Positions 19,406 through 28,762 of a stretch of DNA of 64,000 nucleotides are shown piece after piece (positions within the stretch are counted from its first letter, which is position 1; every line of letters begins with the position of its first letter). The notes beneath the pieces are model-generated. The model made no database searches. It saw nothing but the letters and a program-made list of their open reading frames with translations, and had not been told where the DNA came from. The stretch covers positions 558,001 to 622,000 of the forward strand of contig CAVWPS010000001.1 of assembly GCA_963756975.1 (NCBI GenBank), read 5' to 3'. Position numbers and translations under genes: made by a program. Origin of the DNA: CAVRQM01 sp963756975. Lineage in GTDB: Bacteria > Pseudomonadota > Alphaproteobacteria > Acetobacterales > Acetobacteraceae.

Positions 19406-20515
19406 CTAACCGGCGGGTTTCTGTTGGTTCGGCTGTTGAACTGCCACTTTCGTGCCATCCTGCAAGCGGCTCTCACCATCCGTTACAACCTGGGCCCCGG
19501 CGTCGAGCCCTTTCGAGATGACGGCGACGCCCTGATCGTCCTGCTTCATCTCGACCAGCTGGCGGACGACGGTCGAATCGGGTTTCAGCAGAAAGACATA
19601 CAGCCCGTCCGGCCCGCGCTGGACGGCGCGGGACGGGATCGTCACGGCGCCCTTCAGCGTGTCGACCTGGATGCGGGCGTTGATGAACTGGCCGGGCCAG
19701 AGCTTCTCGTCGGTGTTCGGGAACGTCGCCTTCAGCTTGATCGTCCCGGTCGACTGATCGACCTGGTTGTCGATCGTCAGCAGCGTGCCGGTCCCGAGCT
19801 CGGTCGTGCCGTCCTGCGCGAACGCGGCGACCGGCGCGGCCCCGCGCGTCATCGCCGCGTGCAGGGCCTGCAACGTGTCCTGCGGCAAGGTGAAGACGAC
19901 CGAAATCGGCCTGATCTGGGTCACGACGACGATCCCGGTCGCGTCGGACGCATGGATCAGGTTGCCGGGATCGACCAGCCGCAGCCCGGTCCGTCCGTCG
20001 ATCGGTGACGTGATGGCGGCGTAATCGAGGTTGAGCTTGGCGCTCGCCACCGCCGCCGCGTCGCCCTGCACGTTGGCCGAGGTGGACGCGACCGAGGCGT
20101 TCTGCGTGTCGACCTGCTGGCGGGAGGCGAAGTCGCGATTGGCGAGGGTGTTGTAGCGGGTGAGGTCGCGCTTGTTGTTGGCGAGCTGCGCCTCGTCGGC
20201 CGACTGCTTCGCCTGCGCCGCCGCCAGGCTCGCGGCGTACGGGCGCGGGTCGATCTGCGCCAGCGGGTCGCCGGCCCGGACCTCCTGCCCCTCGGTGAAG
20301 AACACCCGGTCGAGCGTGCCGTCCACCCGGGCGCGCACCAGCACGCTGGCATAGGCCTGCGCGGAGCCGATGTTGCGATAGTAGACCGGAACATCCTGCG
20401 TTTTCGCCGCCGCGACCGAGACCGGCACGGCCCCCTGCGCCAGAGCCGCGCCAGGACCCGCCAGCACGGCCAAGGCGACCGCCGCGAACTTCATCATCAC
20501 CCTCACCCGAGCCAT
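19406..20515 (-). CDS. RND efflux periplasmic adaptor (MdtA/AcrA-like)
   Basis: This protein of about 369 residues has an N-terminal signal peptide (MARVRVMMKFAAVALAVLAG), the lipoyl/barrel-sandwich domain (VRARVDGTLDRVFFTEGQEV), a coiled-coil hairpin (DEAQLANNKRDLTRYNTLA) and the beta-barrel (WPGQFINARI). It links the pump to an outer-membrane channel. ATG 20515 is chosen because it gives the longer positively charged signal start; ATG 20497 with an AGGG upstream is an alternative. It is first in the operon with the pump gene. The 103-base gap 20516-20618 probably holds its promoter, and GTTAACAATCTAAC at 20610-20623 is a weak palindrome there. Confidence 0.9.
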   Translation of the reverse strand: MARVRVMMKFAAVALAVLAGPGAALAQGAVPVSVAAAKTQDVPVYYRNIGSAQAYASVLVRARVDGTLDRVFFTEGQEVRAGDPLAQIDPRPYAASLAAAQAKQSADEAQLANNKRDLTRYNTLANRDFASRQQVDTQNASVASTSANVQGDAAAVASAKLNLDYAAITSPIDGRTGLRLVDPGNLIHASDATGIVVVTQIRPISVVFTLPQDTLQALHAAMTRGAAPVAAFAQDGTTELGTGTLLTIDNQVDQSTGTIKLKATFPNTDEKLWPGQFINARIQVDTLKGAVTIPSRAVQRGPDGLYVFLLKPDSTVVRQLVEMKQDDQGVAVISKGLDAGAQVVTDGESRLQDGTKVAVQQPNQQKPAG

Positions 20516-20618
20516 CCCATGATCGTGCCAATATGACGATACGGAGCGCGTCATGGCGCGGCATATGTAAGCGAGCCGGATCACTTTGACGCCAGGAAGA
20601 CGTCCGTAAGTTAACAAT

Positions 20619-21516
20619 CTAACGGGGCGCGCGGACGTCTCGGTGCGCGGCGCGATACCCGTCCGAAACCGCGCCGAGATGCGACCGGAGCCGCCGGTGG
20701 AGGCGCGGCAACGCGTGGAACGGCACGCCGGGCGCCAGATGGTGCTCCGCATGCAGGTTCGCCCGCCAGAACAGCGCGGAGAACAGCGTCCCCGTCAGCG
20801 TGGTCCGCGTGTTGGCCAGCCGGTCCGCCACACGCGGCAGCCCGCCATGCTCGGCCATCAGCACCATTCGCAGCACCGGCTGCCCGAACAGGACCGGCAC
20901 GACGTAAAGCCAGACCGGCCACATCGAGCGGGTCAGAACGGCGACGAGGGCGACCAGCGCGTAGGCGGCCAGGAAGACGCGGGATTCGAGCACGATTGCG
21001 GACCGGCTCGCGACGGGAATCCACGGCTGCGTCACCCGCCCCGCCGCCGTGCGGAACAGCAGCGTGATCTGCGACCGCCAGTACCGGCAGCCCGGTCAGC
21101 AGCCACAAATGGCGGCCACGCGTCAGCGCCGGGACACCCGCGATCTCCGGGTCCAGCAGCGGATCCTGCGTGTGGCGATGGTGCGCCAGGTGGAACAGCC
21201 GGAACCCGGCCGGGGGCAGCACCAGCACCAGCCCGGTCACCCACCCGACCGCGCGGTTGAGCCAGAGGCTGCGGAACGGGGTGCGGTGCGTCGTCTCGTG
21301 CAACGGCGTGAACAGGGCGATCAACGCGACGCCGAGCACGGCCATGGCGGGAACCGACGCCCACGGGTGATGCCGCCGCAACAGGACGACCGCCGACCCG
21401 CAGGCGGCGATCAGGGCGAAATGGCCCGCGAGCCAGACCAGGCCGACGGTGTTCGACCGGCGCGACAGCGTTCGAAGTTCGGACGGCTCGATCAGGGACG
21501 ACAATGCGCGCTCCAT
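20619..21516 (-). CDS. Membrane fatty-acid desaturase, frame broken near 21086
   Basis: Three histidine clusters of the membrane desaturase family are visible: HETTH at residues 73-77, HLAHHRH at 109-115 and HAEHH near 245. Hydrophobic helices flank them. The frame is lost after LLTGLP; dropping one G (CCGGTACTGG, near 21086) restores YWRSQITLLFRTAAGRV and leads into the C-terminal half. The corrected length is about 298 residues. It would introduce a double bond, or hydroxylate, a lipid-linked chain using a di-iron site. The gene is separate from the efflux operon, ending 103 bases before the adaptor start. Confidence 0.8.
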
Positions 21517-21589
21517 GCGGTCAGCCTATCACGCGCGCGGCCGGTTTTCCCATCGGGCCGGATAGCTCGGGTCCAGCGGTACGGCTACT

Positions 21590-23383
21590 GTGGGCGGGTC
21601 GAAACCGCCATCTCCATGCAACCCAGGATCGAAACCGCCTGTGGACAGCCCGTTCGACATCGGCCCCGAGCCGGTCCGCCTCATCGTCTGGGACCTGGAC
21701 GAGACATTCTGGGGCGGCACGCTGTCCGAGGGCGGCATCGTCTGGCGGCCGGAGGTGGCGGACATCGTCGTCCGGCTCGCCGGGCGCGGGATCCTGAGCG
21801 CCATCTGCTCCAAGAACGACTTCGCCGCGGCCCGCGCGGTGCTCTCCGAACACGGGATCTGGGACCATGTCGTATTCCCGAGCATCGACTGGACCGCGAA
21901 AGGCCCGCGTCTGGCCGCGCTGATCGCGGCCATCGGCCTGCGCGCCCCGAGCGTGCTGTTCGTCGACGACAATCCGCTCAACCTCGCCGAGGCGCGGCAC
22001 TTCAACCCGGGCATCCAGACCGCGAGCGAGGCCATCATCCCGTCGCTGCTCGACCACACGCTGTTGCGCGGCAAGGACGACCGCGACCTCACCCGGCTCG
22101 CGCAATACAAGCTGCTGGAGCGGCGCGCGCGCGATGAGGCGGCCACCGGCGACACGAGCGCCTTCCTGCGCGCGAGCGGCATCCGGGTCTCGATCAGCCA
22201 TGACATCGCCGGCCACGAGGCGCGGGTGCTGGAGCTGGTCAACCGGACCAACCAGCTGAATTTCACCAAGATCCGGATGAAAGACGGCGACCTCGGGGCC
22301 ACGCACCTAAGCGATTACCGCTGGCAGCTCGGGCTGGTCCGGGTGGCCGACGATTATGGCGATTACGGTTACGTCGGCTTCTACGCCTTCGACATCCTGA
22401 CCCATGCGCTCACCCATTTCTGCTTCTCGTGCCGCATCCTGGGCATGGGCGTCGAACGGTGGCTGTACGACCGGCTCGGCCGGCCCGCGATCCGCATCGT
22501 GGGCGACGTGCTGGCCGATCTGAACGATCGCGGCGACATCGACTGGATCAGGCTACAGTCACCGGATGCGGCGGGTGCCGCCCCGAAGGCGCGCGACAGG
22601 TGTCTGGGCCGCATCTTCCTGCGGGGCGGCTGCAACCTGTCCGCGATCGGACATTACCTGAGCCTCGCGGCGACGGAGGTCGTCGGCGAATACAACCTCT
22701 CCCGGCACGGCCGCCTGCTCCGCTACGACCACTCGGTGTTTCTGCGTCAGGCGATCGAGGGCACCAGTGCCGCCGAGGACGAGGCGCTGGCCGCGATCGG
22801 CTACCCGGCGCACGAGCGCGCGTCGCGCTTCCGCGACATGCTCGGGACGGCCGACATCTTCGTGCTGAGCTTCTGGATCGACAACTGGTACGGCCTCTAC
22901 CGCCACCGCGAGCTCGGGACGGTCGTCCCGTTCATGGTGCCGCGCATGATCAACTGGCAGGACGCGACGGCGCTGTCCGACGAGCGGCTGGCGGCATGTC
23001 TGACCGACCCCGAAAGCCTCGCCTGGGGCCGTAACCTGCGCGACAATTACGAGTTCATCGGGCGGGTCGGCCGCGAGCGGTTCCAGGCCAATGTCCGGAC
23101 GGCGCTGGACCGGATCGACCCCTCGCGTTTGGTCATTCTCGTTCTGGGGGCGCAGCCGGCGCGGGTGCCGGGCGAAAGGCTGGTCGACCTGAACGGCGAG
23201 CAGAACAAGTGGACGCGGGAGCTGGCGCGCGACTACCCGCACGTCCGGCTGATCGACACCAACGACTTCGTCACCGGCCCGCACGAGATGCAGGACCCCC
23301 TGCACCTCGATCGCAAGGTCTACTGGCGGCTCTCGGAAGAAGTCATGCGGCTCGCGGACGAGCACGCACGGGTGCCCGCGTAA
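21590..23383 (+). CDS. FkbH-like HAD-IIIC protein with C-terminal SGNH-like region
   Basis: The HAD motif I is VWDLDETFWGGTL (D35, D37), and motif III/IV includes VLFVDDNPLNLAEA. NRTNQLNFTK and YGDYGYVGF are typical of FkbH proteins, which transfer a glyceryl unit from 1,3-bisphosphoglycerate to a carrier. The C-terminal half from about residue 345 (FLRGGCNLSAIGHYLS, VLSFWIDNWYG, DPLHLDRKVY) looks like an SGNH-hydrolase fold. GTG 21590 gives 597 residues; GTG 21641 is an equally possible start and would remove an odd repeated SKPP segment. No acyl carrier protein is visible nearby. Confidence 0.75.
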   Translation: MGGSKPPSPCNPGSKPPVDSPFDIGPEPVRLIVWDLDETFWGGTLSEGGIVWRPEVADIVVRLAGRGILSAICSKNDFAAARAVLSEHGIWDHVVFPSIDWTAKGPRLAALIAAIGLRAPSVLFVDDNPLNLAEARHFNPGIQTASEAIIPSLLDHTLLRGKDDRDLTRLAQYKLLERRARDEAATGDTSAFLRASGIRVSISHDIAGHEARVLELVNRTNQLNFTKIRMKDGDLGATHLSDYRWQLGLVRVADDYGDYGYVGFYAFDILTHALTHFCFSCRILGMGVERWLYDRLGRPAIRIVGDVLADLNDRGDIDWIRLQSPDAAGAAPKARDRCLGRIFLRGGCNLSAIGHYLSLAATEVVGEYNLSRHGRLLRYDHSVFLRQAIEGTSAAEDEALAAIGYPAHERASRFRDMLGTADIFVLSFWIDNWYGLYRHRELGTVVPFMVPRMINWQDATALSDERLAACLTDPESLAWGRNLRDNYEFIGRVGRERFQANVRTALDRIDPSRLVILVLGAQPARVPGERLVDLNGEQNKWTRELARDYPHVRLIDTNDFVTGPHEMQDPLHLDRKVYWRLSEEVMRLADEHARVPA

Positions 23384-23384
23384 G

Positions 23385-24228
23385 CTACTTCGCCAGCGCG
23401 CCGGCGATCAGGCGCTCGCTCTGTTCCCACAGCCGGCGGCACTGCTCCGGGTCCTGCGCCTGCTTGTTGGTCCTCTTGATCGCGCGCCGGGCGTAAAACT
23501 GCCCGCTGATCCCTTGGACCGACGGCGAGGTCGCGAGCCAGATGCCGGTGTCGGCGCCCTGGTCCGGGGTCAGCAGGAAGCGGCGGCCGACCGACCACAG
23601 AGCGCCGACGATCCCGCCCTTCGCGCCGAAGCTCGTGCCCACCACGCCGGGATGGAAGCAGTTGGCGACCACCATGGTGCCGACCAGCCGGCGCGCCAGC
23701 TCGACGGTGAACATGACGTTGGCGAGCTTGGATTGCGCGTACGCCTTCATCACCGCGTAGCCGCGCTCGCCCATCAGATCGTCGAACGCGATCTTGCCCA
23801 TGTCCTGCGCCGAGGAGGCGGTGGTCACGATCCGCGCGTCCGGGGCGGCGTGCAGCGCGGGCAGCAGCCGCTCGGTGAGCAGGAACGGGGCGAGGTGGTT
23901 GGCGGCGAACGTCATCTCGTAGCCGTCGGCCGACAGCGTCCGCTTCAGGTTCGCGGCCCCGGCGTTGTTGACCAGGATGTGCAGCGGCGCGTCGCCGATC
24001 CGGGCCGCGAGGCTCGTCGACCGCGTGCAGCGAGCCGAAATCCGCGACCTCCGCCCGGCAGCCGGCACCGATGTCGGCGACCGTTTTTGCCGTGCGGGCC
24101 GGATCGCGGCCGACGACGACGACCTCGGCCCCGGCATGGGCGAGGGCCCGTGCGATCGAGACGCCGATGCCGGACGTGGCCCCGGTCACCACGGCGCGTT
24201 TGCCGGTCAGGTCTGGCGTGTCGGTCAT
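23385..24228 (-). CDS. Short-chain dehydrogenase/reductase, frame broken near 24015
   Basis: The N-terminus, from ATG 24228, has the NAD(P) motif VTGATSGIGVSIA. After ADFGSLHAVD the frame changes; dropping one base near 24015 restores SLAARIGDAPLHILVNNAG. The SDR elements NNAG, TTASSAQD and the C-terminal FHPGVVGT are present, but the catalytic YxxxK is seen as YAQSK. The corrected length is about 280 residues, similar to retinol-dehydrogenase-like SDRs. The ATG overlaps the YdcF stop (ATGA). The stop is 1 base from the convergent FkbH-like gene. The substrate is unknown. Confidence 0.8.
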
Positions 24229-25017
24229 GCTGGCTCTCGCTCGTTGCATCCCTGAACTGGAGCGCGCGCCGCCCGCGGCAACCGCCAGTGCCGGATCGTG
24301 ACCGCGAGCAGCCCCGCCCATTCGTGCGCCGCCGCGTCGAGCCGGCCGAGGCGGGTCGCCGGCGGTTCGAGCCACTCGTCGGCCGAACTTGCGTGTCGTG
24401 TAGCCGACCGGCCAGGGGGCGACCGGGAACCCGGCGTCCGCGAACTCGGCCATCGCGCGCGGCATGTGCAGCGCCGAGGTGACCAGCAGCCAGCATTGCC
24501 CGGCTTCGGGATGGGCCAGTGCCAGCGCCTCGGTCGCGTTCTCGGCCGTCGTCCGCGAATTCCGGTCGAAGCGGACCCGGCCGGGCGGGATGCCGAGCGC
24601 CGGAAGCAGCGCGCGCACCGCGTCGGCCTCGGCGACCGGTTCGGCGACGATCCGCCCCGACCCGCCGGCGAACACGATGGCCGCGTCCGGGAACCGCCGC
24701 GACAGCTCGGCCATGGCGAGCAGCCGCGCCGCCGCGCCGTTCAGCGTCGGCGTGCCCCGGTCGGCCGACACGACCTCGTCCACGGCGCCACCGAGCACGA
24801 CGACGCCGTCGACCCGGGCCGGATCGGCGCGGATGAACCGGCTTTCGAGCGGACGGCTGACCCAGTCGTCGGCCGGCAGCAGGATCGCGGCGAGCAGCCA
24901 CAGCACGCCCGCGAGCGCCAGACGGCGACGGCGGAACACGACGCCGGCGGCGAGAAGTCCGATCAGCAGGACGCTCGGGTGCAGCGCCAGCCCGATGACT
25001 TTGGCCGCCAGAAACAT
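24225..25017 (-). CDS. YdcF/ElyC-family (DUF218) membrane protein, frame broken near 24380
   Basis: Two N-terminal hydrophobic helices (residues about 5-25 and 33-50) are followed by the DUF218 domain: VDGVVVLGGAVDE, IVFAGGSGR, DRNSRTTAENATEAL, LVTSALHMPRAMAEF. After TTRKFG the frame is lost; dropping one G near 24380 restores DEWLEPPATRLGRLD and HEWAGLLA, the family's usual end, with a stop that overlaps the SDR start. Family members such as ElyC and SanA act in envelope integrity or lipid-carrier metabolism. The start ATG 25017 is behind a 95-base divergent region shared with the ABC substrate-binding gene. Confidence 0.8.
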
Positions 25018-25112
25018 CGTCCCTATCGCCCGTTGCGGTCCGTGACGGATATGCGCATGGTCCGAATAGACGAGCCGGCGCAACGACCGGCCGCTTGTGG
25101 GAGGTTCAAGAG

Positions 25113-26135
25113 ATGACCAACAATACGAGCCGGCGCGACATATTGGCCGCGACCGGCGGGCTGGCCGGCGCGCTTGCGATGCTCGGCGGCTTCGGCGTGA
25201 CGCCCGCGATGGCGCAGGACATGGCCAAGGAGACCGGCCGCAGCACCAAGCCGCTGAAAGCCGCGTTCTCCAACGCCGGTCTTCAGGCGACCTGGTGCGC
25301 GCAGGGCAAGGCGGCGGCCGAGGCGTGGGGCAAGCTGTTCAACGTCGACGTCACCTGGTTCGACGGCGAGCTGAACGCGACCAAGCAGCGCAGCGCCATC
25401 GACGACATGGCGAGCCAGACCTGGGATTTCGTGGCCATGCAGGCGTTCGGCATCGGCACGCTGACCGCGCCGGTCAAGAAGATGATCGACGCCGGCATCC
25501 CGGTGCTCGACATGGACACGCTGATCGCGCCGCTCGACACGATCGACGTGCACAGCTTCCTCGCGCCCGACAACGAATTCATGGGCGCGTCGGTGACGCA
25601 GGCGCTGATGGACGCGATCGGCGGCAAGGGGATCGTGACCATGACCCAGGGCGCGCTCGGCCACACCGGCGCGCAGGGCCGCGCCCGTGGCTTCAAGAGC
25701 ATCGTGTCGAAATACCCCGACGTTCAGGTGGTCGACGAGCAGCCGGGCGACTGGGACGTGACCAAGGTCGCGCGGATCTGGGAGACGCTGCTGACCAAGT
25801 ACCCGAAGATCGACGCGGCATACTTCCACAACGACGACATGGCGCTGGCCGCCTACAACGTGATGAAGGCGCAGGGCCGGACCGACATCAAGATCGGCGG
25901 CTGCGACGCGATGCCGCCGGCGCTGGTCGCGGTCGGCGACGGGCGGATGCTGGCCACGGTCCGCAATCCGTCGTGCCGGATCCATGGCGGCGCGATCGTG
26001 GCCGGTGTCGCGGCGGTGGTCGGCGGCGAGAAGACCGGCGGCGGCATCCCGAAGCACGTGATCACCGACGGGCCGGTGGTGACGAAGGCCAACGCGGCGG
26101 GCATGGCGTGGATGGAGAGCCATTTCCTGATTTAG
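25113..26135 (+). CDS. Sugar ABC transporter substrate-binding protein (ribose/xylose type)
   Basis: The ATG at 25113 has GGGAGG 10 bases upstream and yields 340 residues. The signal peptide has twin arginines (SRRDILAATGG), so Tat export is likely. The body is the periplasmic type-1 fold: AIDDMASQTWDFVAMQ, DAGIPVLDMDT, NDDMALAAYNVMKAQGR, and IKIGGCDAMP, as in RbsB-like proteins. It is first in an operon with an RbsA-like ATPase and an RbsC-like permease. The sugar is not evident; the protein is acidic and Gly/Ala rich like its neighbours. Confidence 0.9.
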   Translation: MTNNTSRRDILAATGGLAGALAMLGGFGVTPAMAQDMAKETGRSTKPLKAAFSNAGLQATWCAQGKAAAEAWGKLFNVDVTWFDGELNATKQRSAIDDMASQTWDFVAMQAFGIGTLTAPVKKMIDAGIPVLDMDTLIAPLDTIDVHSFLAPDNEFMGASVTQALMDAIGGKGIVTMTQGALGHTGAQGRARGFKSIVSKYPDVQVVDEQPGDWDVTKVARIWETLLTKYPKIDAAYFHNDDMALAAYNVMKAQGRTDIKIGGCDAMPPALVAVGDGRMLATVRNPSCRIHGGAIVAGVAAVVGGEKTGGGIPKHVITDGPVVTKANAAGMAWMESHFLI

Positions 26136-26152
26136 CGTCTTGGATCGGCAAG

Positions 26153-26231
26153 CCCCCTCACCCCGGCCCTCTCCCGAAGCGGGAGAGGGAGACGTAAAGC
26201 CCTCTCCCTCGGGAGAGGGTTGGGTGAGGGG
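26153..26231. repeat. CCCTCACC-type double-hairpin repeat (R1)
   Basis: CCCTCACCCCGGCCC, then a CTCTCCC/GGGAGAG hairpin, an AGACGTAAAG spacer, a second CCCTCTCCC/GGGAGAGGG hairpin and TTGGGTGAGGG. The ends are inverted copies of each other. It begins 17 bases after the substrate-binding gene stop and runs into the start region of the ATPase gene. Confidence 0.85.
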
Positions 26232-27720
26232 TGCGACCACTCCGCTGCTCGAAATGCGCGACATCGGCAAATCGTTCGGCGGCGTCGCCGCGCTGACCGG
26301 CGTCGACTTCACGCTGCGTCCGGGCGAGATCCACGGCCTGATCGGCGAGAACGGGGCCGGGAAGTCGACGCTGATGAAGATCATCGCCGGGGTCCATTCG
26401 CCCGATGCCGGCACCATGCTGTGGGACGGCCGCCCGGTCCGCCTGCGCTCGGCCGGCGACGCGCGACGGCTCGGCATCGGCATGGTGCATCAGGAACTGT
26501 CGATCGTCCCCGAACTGACGGTCGCGGAAAACGTCGCACTCGGCACCCAGCCGCTGAACCGGCTCGGGCTCGTCGACTATTCGCGGATGCGGCGCGAGGC
26601 GAAAACGCAGCTTGCGCGCCTCGGCCTCGACGTCGATCCGGGTGCGGTGATCGGCACGCTGCCGATCGGGCTGCAGCAACTGGTCGAACTGGCCCGCGTG
26701 CTGTCGTCCGGTGCGAAGCTCATCATCCTCGACGAGCCGACCTCCGCCCTGTCCCCGCCGGAGGTCGCCCGCCTGTTCGACCTGCTGCGCCGGGTGCGCG
26801 AGAGCGGCACGGCGTTCGTGTTCATCAGCCACTTCCTCGACGACGTGCTGGCGGTCAGCGACACCGTCTCGGTGTTCCGCAACGGAAGGCATATCGAGAC
26901 GGCACCCGCGCCCTCGATCGACAAGCGCTGGCTGATCGGTCGCATGATCGGCGCCGGCCACGAGCGGCTGGAGGAAAGCTACACCAGCGACATTCCGCTC
27001 CCGGAGCGGCCGCAAACGCCGGTGATCCTGCAAACCGACCACGTCACCGGCGACGGTTTCAGCGACATCTCGCTCGACGTGCGCGCGGGCGAGGTGCTGG
27101 GCGTCTACGGCTTCCTCGGCTCCGGCCAGCTCGAACTGGCCCGCGCCCTGTTCGGCCGGGGGCGGTTGCTGGGCCGCGTGTCGGTCGACGGCAAGCCGGC
27201 CAAACTGTCCAACACGACGACCGCGAAGAAATCCGGCATCGCCTTCGTGCCCGAAAGCCGGCGCGCGATGCTGTTCGTCCATGAGCCGGTGTACAAGAAC
27301 ATGACCATCAGCATCCTCGAACGCCTGTCGGCCCTCTGGCTCCGCCCGCGCGCCGAGCGCGCGATCGCCGACCGGCACGTGACCGCGTTCGGCATCCGTC
27401 CGCCCGGCGTGCAGCGCGAACTCGGCACGCTGTCCGGCGGCAACCAGCAGAAGGTCGCCCTCGCCCGCTGGCTCACCTACCCGCCGCGCGTGCTGGTGCT
27501 GAGCGAGCCGACGCGCGGCATGGACGTGGGCGCCAAGGACGACGTGGTCCGCATCGTGCGGGCCTTGCGCGAACAGGGGCTGGCGGTCGTGGTCGTCTCG
27601 GCCGAGCCGGAGACGGTGCTGAGCCTCGCCGACCGGATCGCGGTGATGAAACGCGGCTCGGTCAGTCACGTCTTCGAAGCGGAGGCGGTCAGCAAGGACC
27701 GTCTGCTGGCGGCGGCATGA
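26224..27720 (+). CDS. Sugar ABC transporter, double ATP-binding protein (RbsA-like)
   Basis: Two fused ABC domains are visible. The first has Walker A GLIGENGAGKST and LDEPTSAL; the second has the degenerate Walker A GFLGSGQLE and the signature LSGGNQQK, followed by LSEPTRGMDVG, as in RbsA. The start GTG at 26224 gives 498 residues and lies inside repeat R1, whose GGGAGAGGG forms a good ribosome binding site 4 bases upstream. An in-frame TTG at 26140 would read through the repeat and is less likely. It overlaps the permease by 4 bases (ATGA). Confidence 0.9.
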   Translation: MRGATTPLLEMRDIGKSFGGVAALTGVDFTLRPGEIHGLIGENGAGKSTLMKIIAGVHSPDAGTMLWDGRPVRLRSAGDARRLGIGMVHQELSIVPELTVAENVALGTQPLNRLGLVDYSRMRREAKTQLARLGLDVDPGAVIGTLPIGLQQLVELARVLSSGAKLIILDEPTSALSPPEVARLFDLLRRVRESGTAFVFISHFLDDVLAVSDTVSVFRNGRHIETAPAPSIDKRWLIGRMIGAGHERLEESYTSDIPLPERPQTPVILQTDHVTGDGFSDISLDVRAGEVLGVYGFLGSGQLELARALFGRGRLLGRVSVDGKPAKLSNTTTAKKSGIAFVPESRRAMLFVHEPVYKNMTISILERLSALWLRPRAERAIADRHVTAFGIRPPGVQRELGTLSGGNQQKVALARWLTYPPRVLVLSEPTRGMDVGAKDDVVRIVRALREQGLAVVVVSAEPETVLSLADRIAVMKRGSVSHVFEAEAVSKDRLLAAA

Positions 27721-28703
27721 TCGACACGCTCCGCAACCAGCTTCGCAATATCGCGCCGTTCGCGACGCTGATCGTGCTCGTCGTCCTGTTCGCGACCGCG
27801 AGCAATTCGTTCGCGACCTGGGGCAACTTCTTCAACATCCTGCAGCAGATCAGCGTCACGGCCGTGATCGCGACCGGCCTCACCTTCGTCATCCTGTGCG
27901 CGGAGATCGACCTGTCCGTCGCCTCGGTCGCCAACGCGGTCGGCATCGCGGTCGCGTGGTTCACCGCCCAGGACGCGAGTGTGAACATCGCCAACCTGCC
28001 GATCCCCGGCTGGCTCGCGATCATCGCGGCCCTGGTCGTGGCCGGCGGCCTCGGGGCGGTGACCGCGTTCGGCGTCACCATCATCGGCATCCCGAGCTTC
28101 ATCATGACGCTCGCGATGCTGCAGATCGGCGCCGGCATCTGCGCCCTGCTGGTGCGCGGCCAGATCGCGTACGCGGTCCCGCACGTGATCGAGACGCTGG
28201 GCGGCGGCAGCCTCGGGCCGGTGCCGTGGATCGTGATCGTGGCGGCGGTGGTACTGCTGGCCGCGCACATCGTGCTGACCTACACGCGGTTCGGCCGCTA
28301 CGTGTACATGACCGGCGGCAACCGGGAGGCGGCGGAGTATTCGGGCGTCAACACGCGCCGGATCGTCGCCGCCGTCATGATTATCTCGGCCGTCTGCTCC
28401 GGCCTCGCGGGGATGCTCGGCGTCGCCCATTTCGGCAGCGCGCAGCAGGACGAGTTCGACAACTACCTGCTGGACGGAATCAGCGCCGTCGTGGTCGGCG
28501 GCACCAGCCTGTTCGGCGGCCAGGGCGGGATCGGCAACACGATCGTCGGCCTGTTCGTGCTCGGCGTGCTGAACAACGGGCTCGATCACGTCAAGATCGA
28601 CAGCTTCCTCAAAATCCTGATCCGGGGGCTGATCCTGTTGCTGGCCCTGATCGTGAACGTCTACGCGCAACGGCTGCGGTCCCGGACGGCCGCCGCCGGC
28701 TGA
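27717..28703 (+). CDS. Sugar ABC transporter permease (RbsC-like)
   Basis: This 328-residue protein has about eight to ten hydrophobic helices and the cytoplasmic loop that contacts the ATPase: NREAAEYSGVNTRR, with GISAVVVGGTSLFGGQGG near the end. It starts at ATG 27717 overlapping the ATPase stop. It forms the membrane channel of the importer with the two preceding gene products. The inverted repeat 28722-28753 follows its stop by 18 bases. Confidence 0.9.
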   Translation: MIDTLRNQLRNIAPFATLIVLVVLFATASNSFATWGNFFNILQQISVTAVIATGLTFVILCAEIDLSVASVANAVGIAVAWFTAQDASVNIANLPIPGWLAIIAALVVAGGLGAVTAFGVTIIGIPSFIMTLAMLQIGAGICALLVRGQIAYAVPHVIETLGGGSLGPVPWIVIVAAVVLLAAHIVLTYTRFGRYVYMTGGNREAAEYSGVNTRRIVAAVMIISAVCSGLAGMLGVAHFGSAQQDEFDNYLLDGISAVVVGGTSLFGGQGGIGNTIVGLFVLGVLNNGLDHVKIDSFLKILIRGLILLLALIVNVYAQRLRSRTAAAG

Positions 28704-28721
28704 GCTTGCCACACGCGCCCT

Positions 28722-28753
28722 CCGGTGCCACTTAGCTAGGCTAAGCCCACCGG
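28722..28753. promoter_or_regulatory. Nested palindrome, probable autoregulatory operator of the toxin-antitoxin operon
   Basis: CCGGTG, CCA, CTTAGC, TAG, GCTAAG, CC, CACCGG: two nested 6-base inverted repeats centred on TAG. The inner CTTAGC/GCTAAG arms are 10 bases or more upstream of the antitoxin ATG at 28763. This is where Phd- and VapB-type antitoxins bind to repress their own operon. It could also form an RNA hairpin that ends the upstream ABC operon. Confidence 0.6.
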
Positions 28754-28762
28754 AGCGCGCCC

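Noticed and set aside
16331..20008. A 1225-residue open frame on the plus strand opposite the RND pump
   Set aside because: It is antisense to a certain RND gene, is extremely rich in Arg, Asp and Gln with no domain, and is what high third-position GC produces on the reverse strand.
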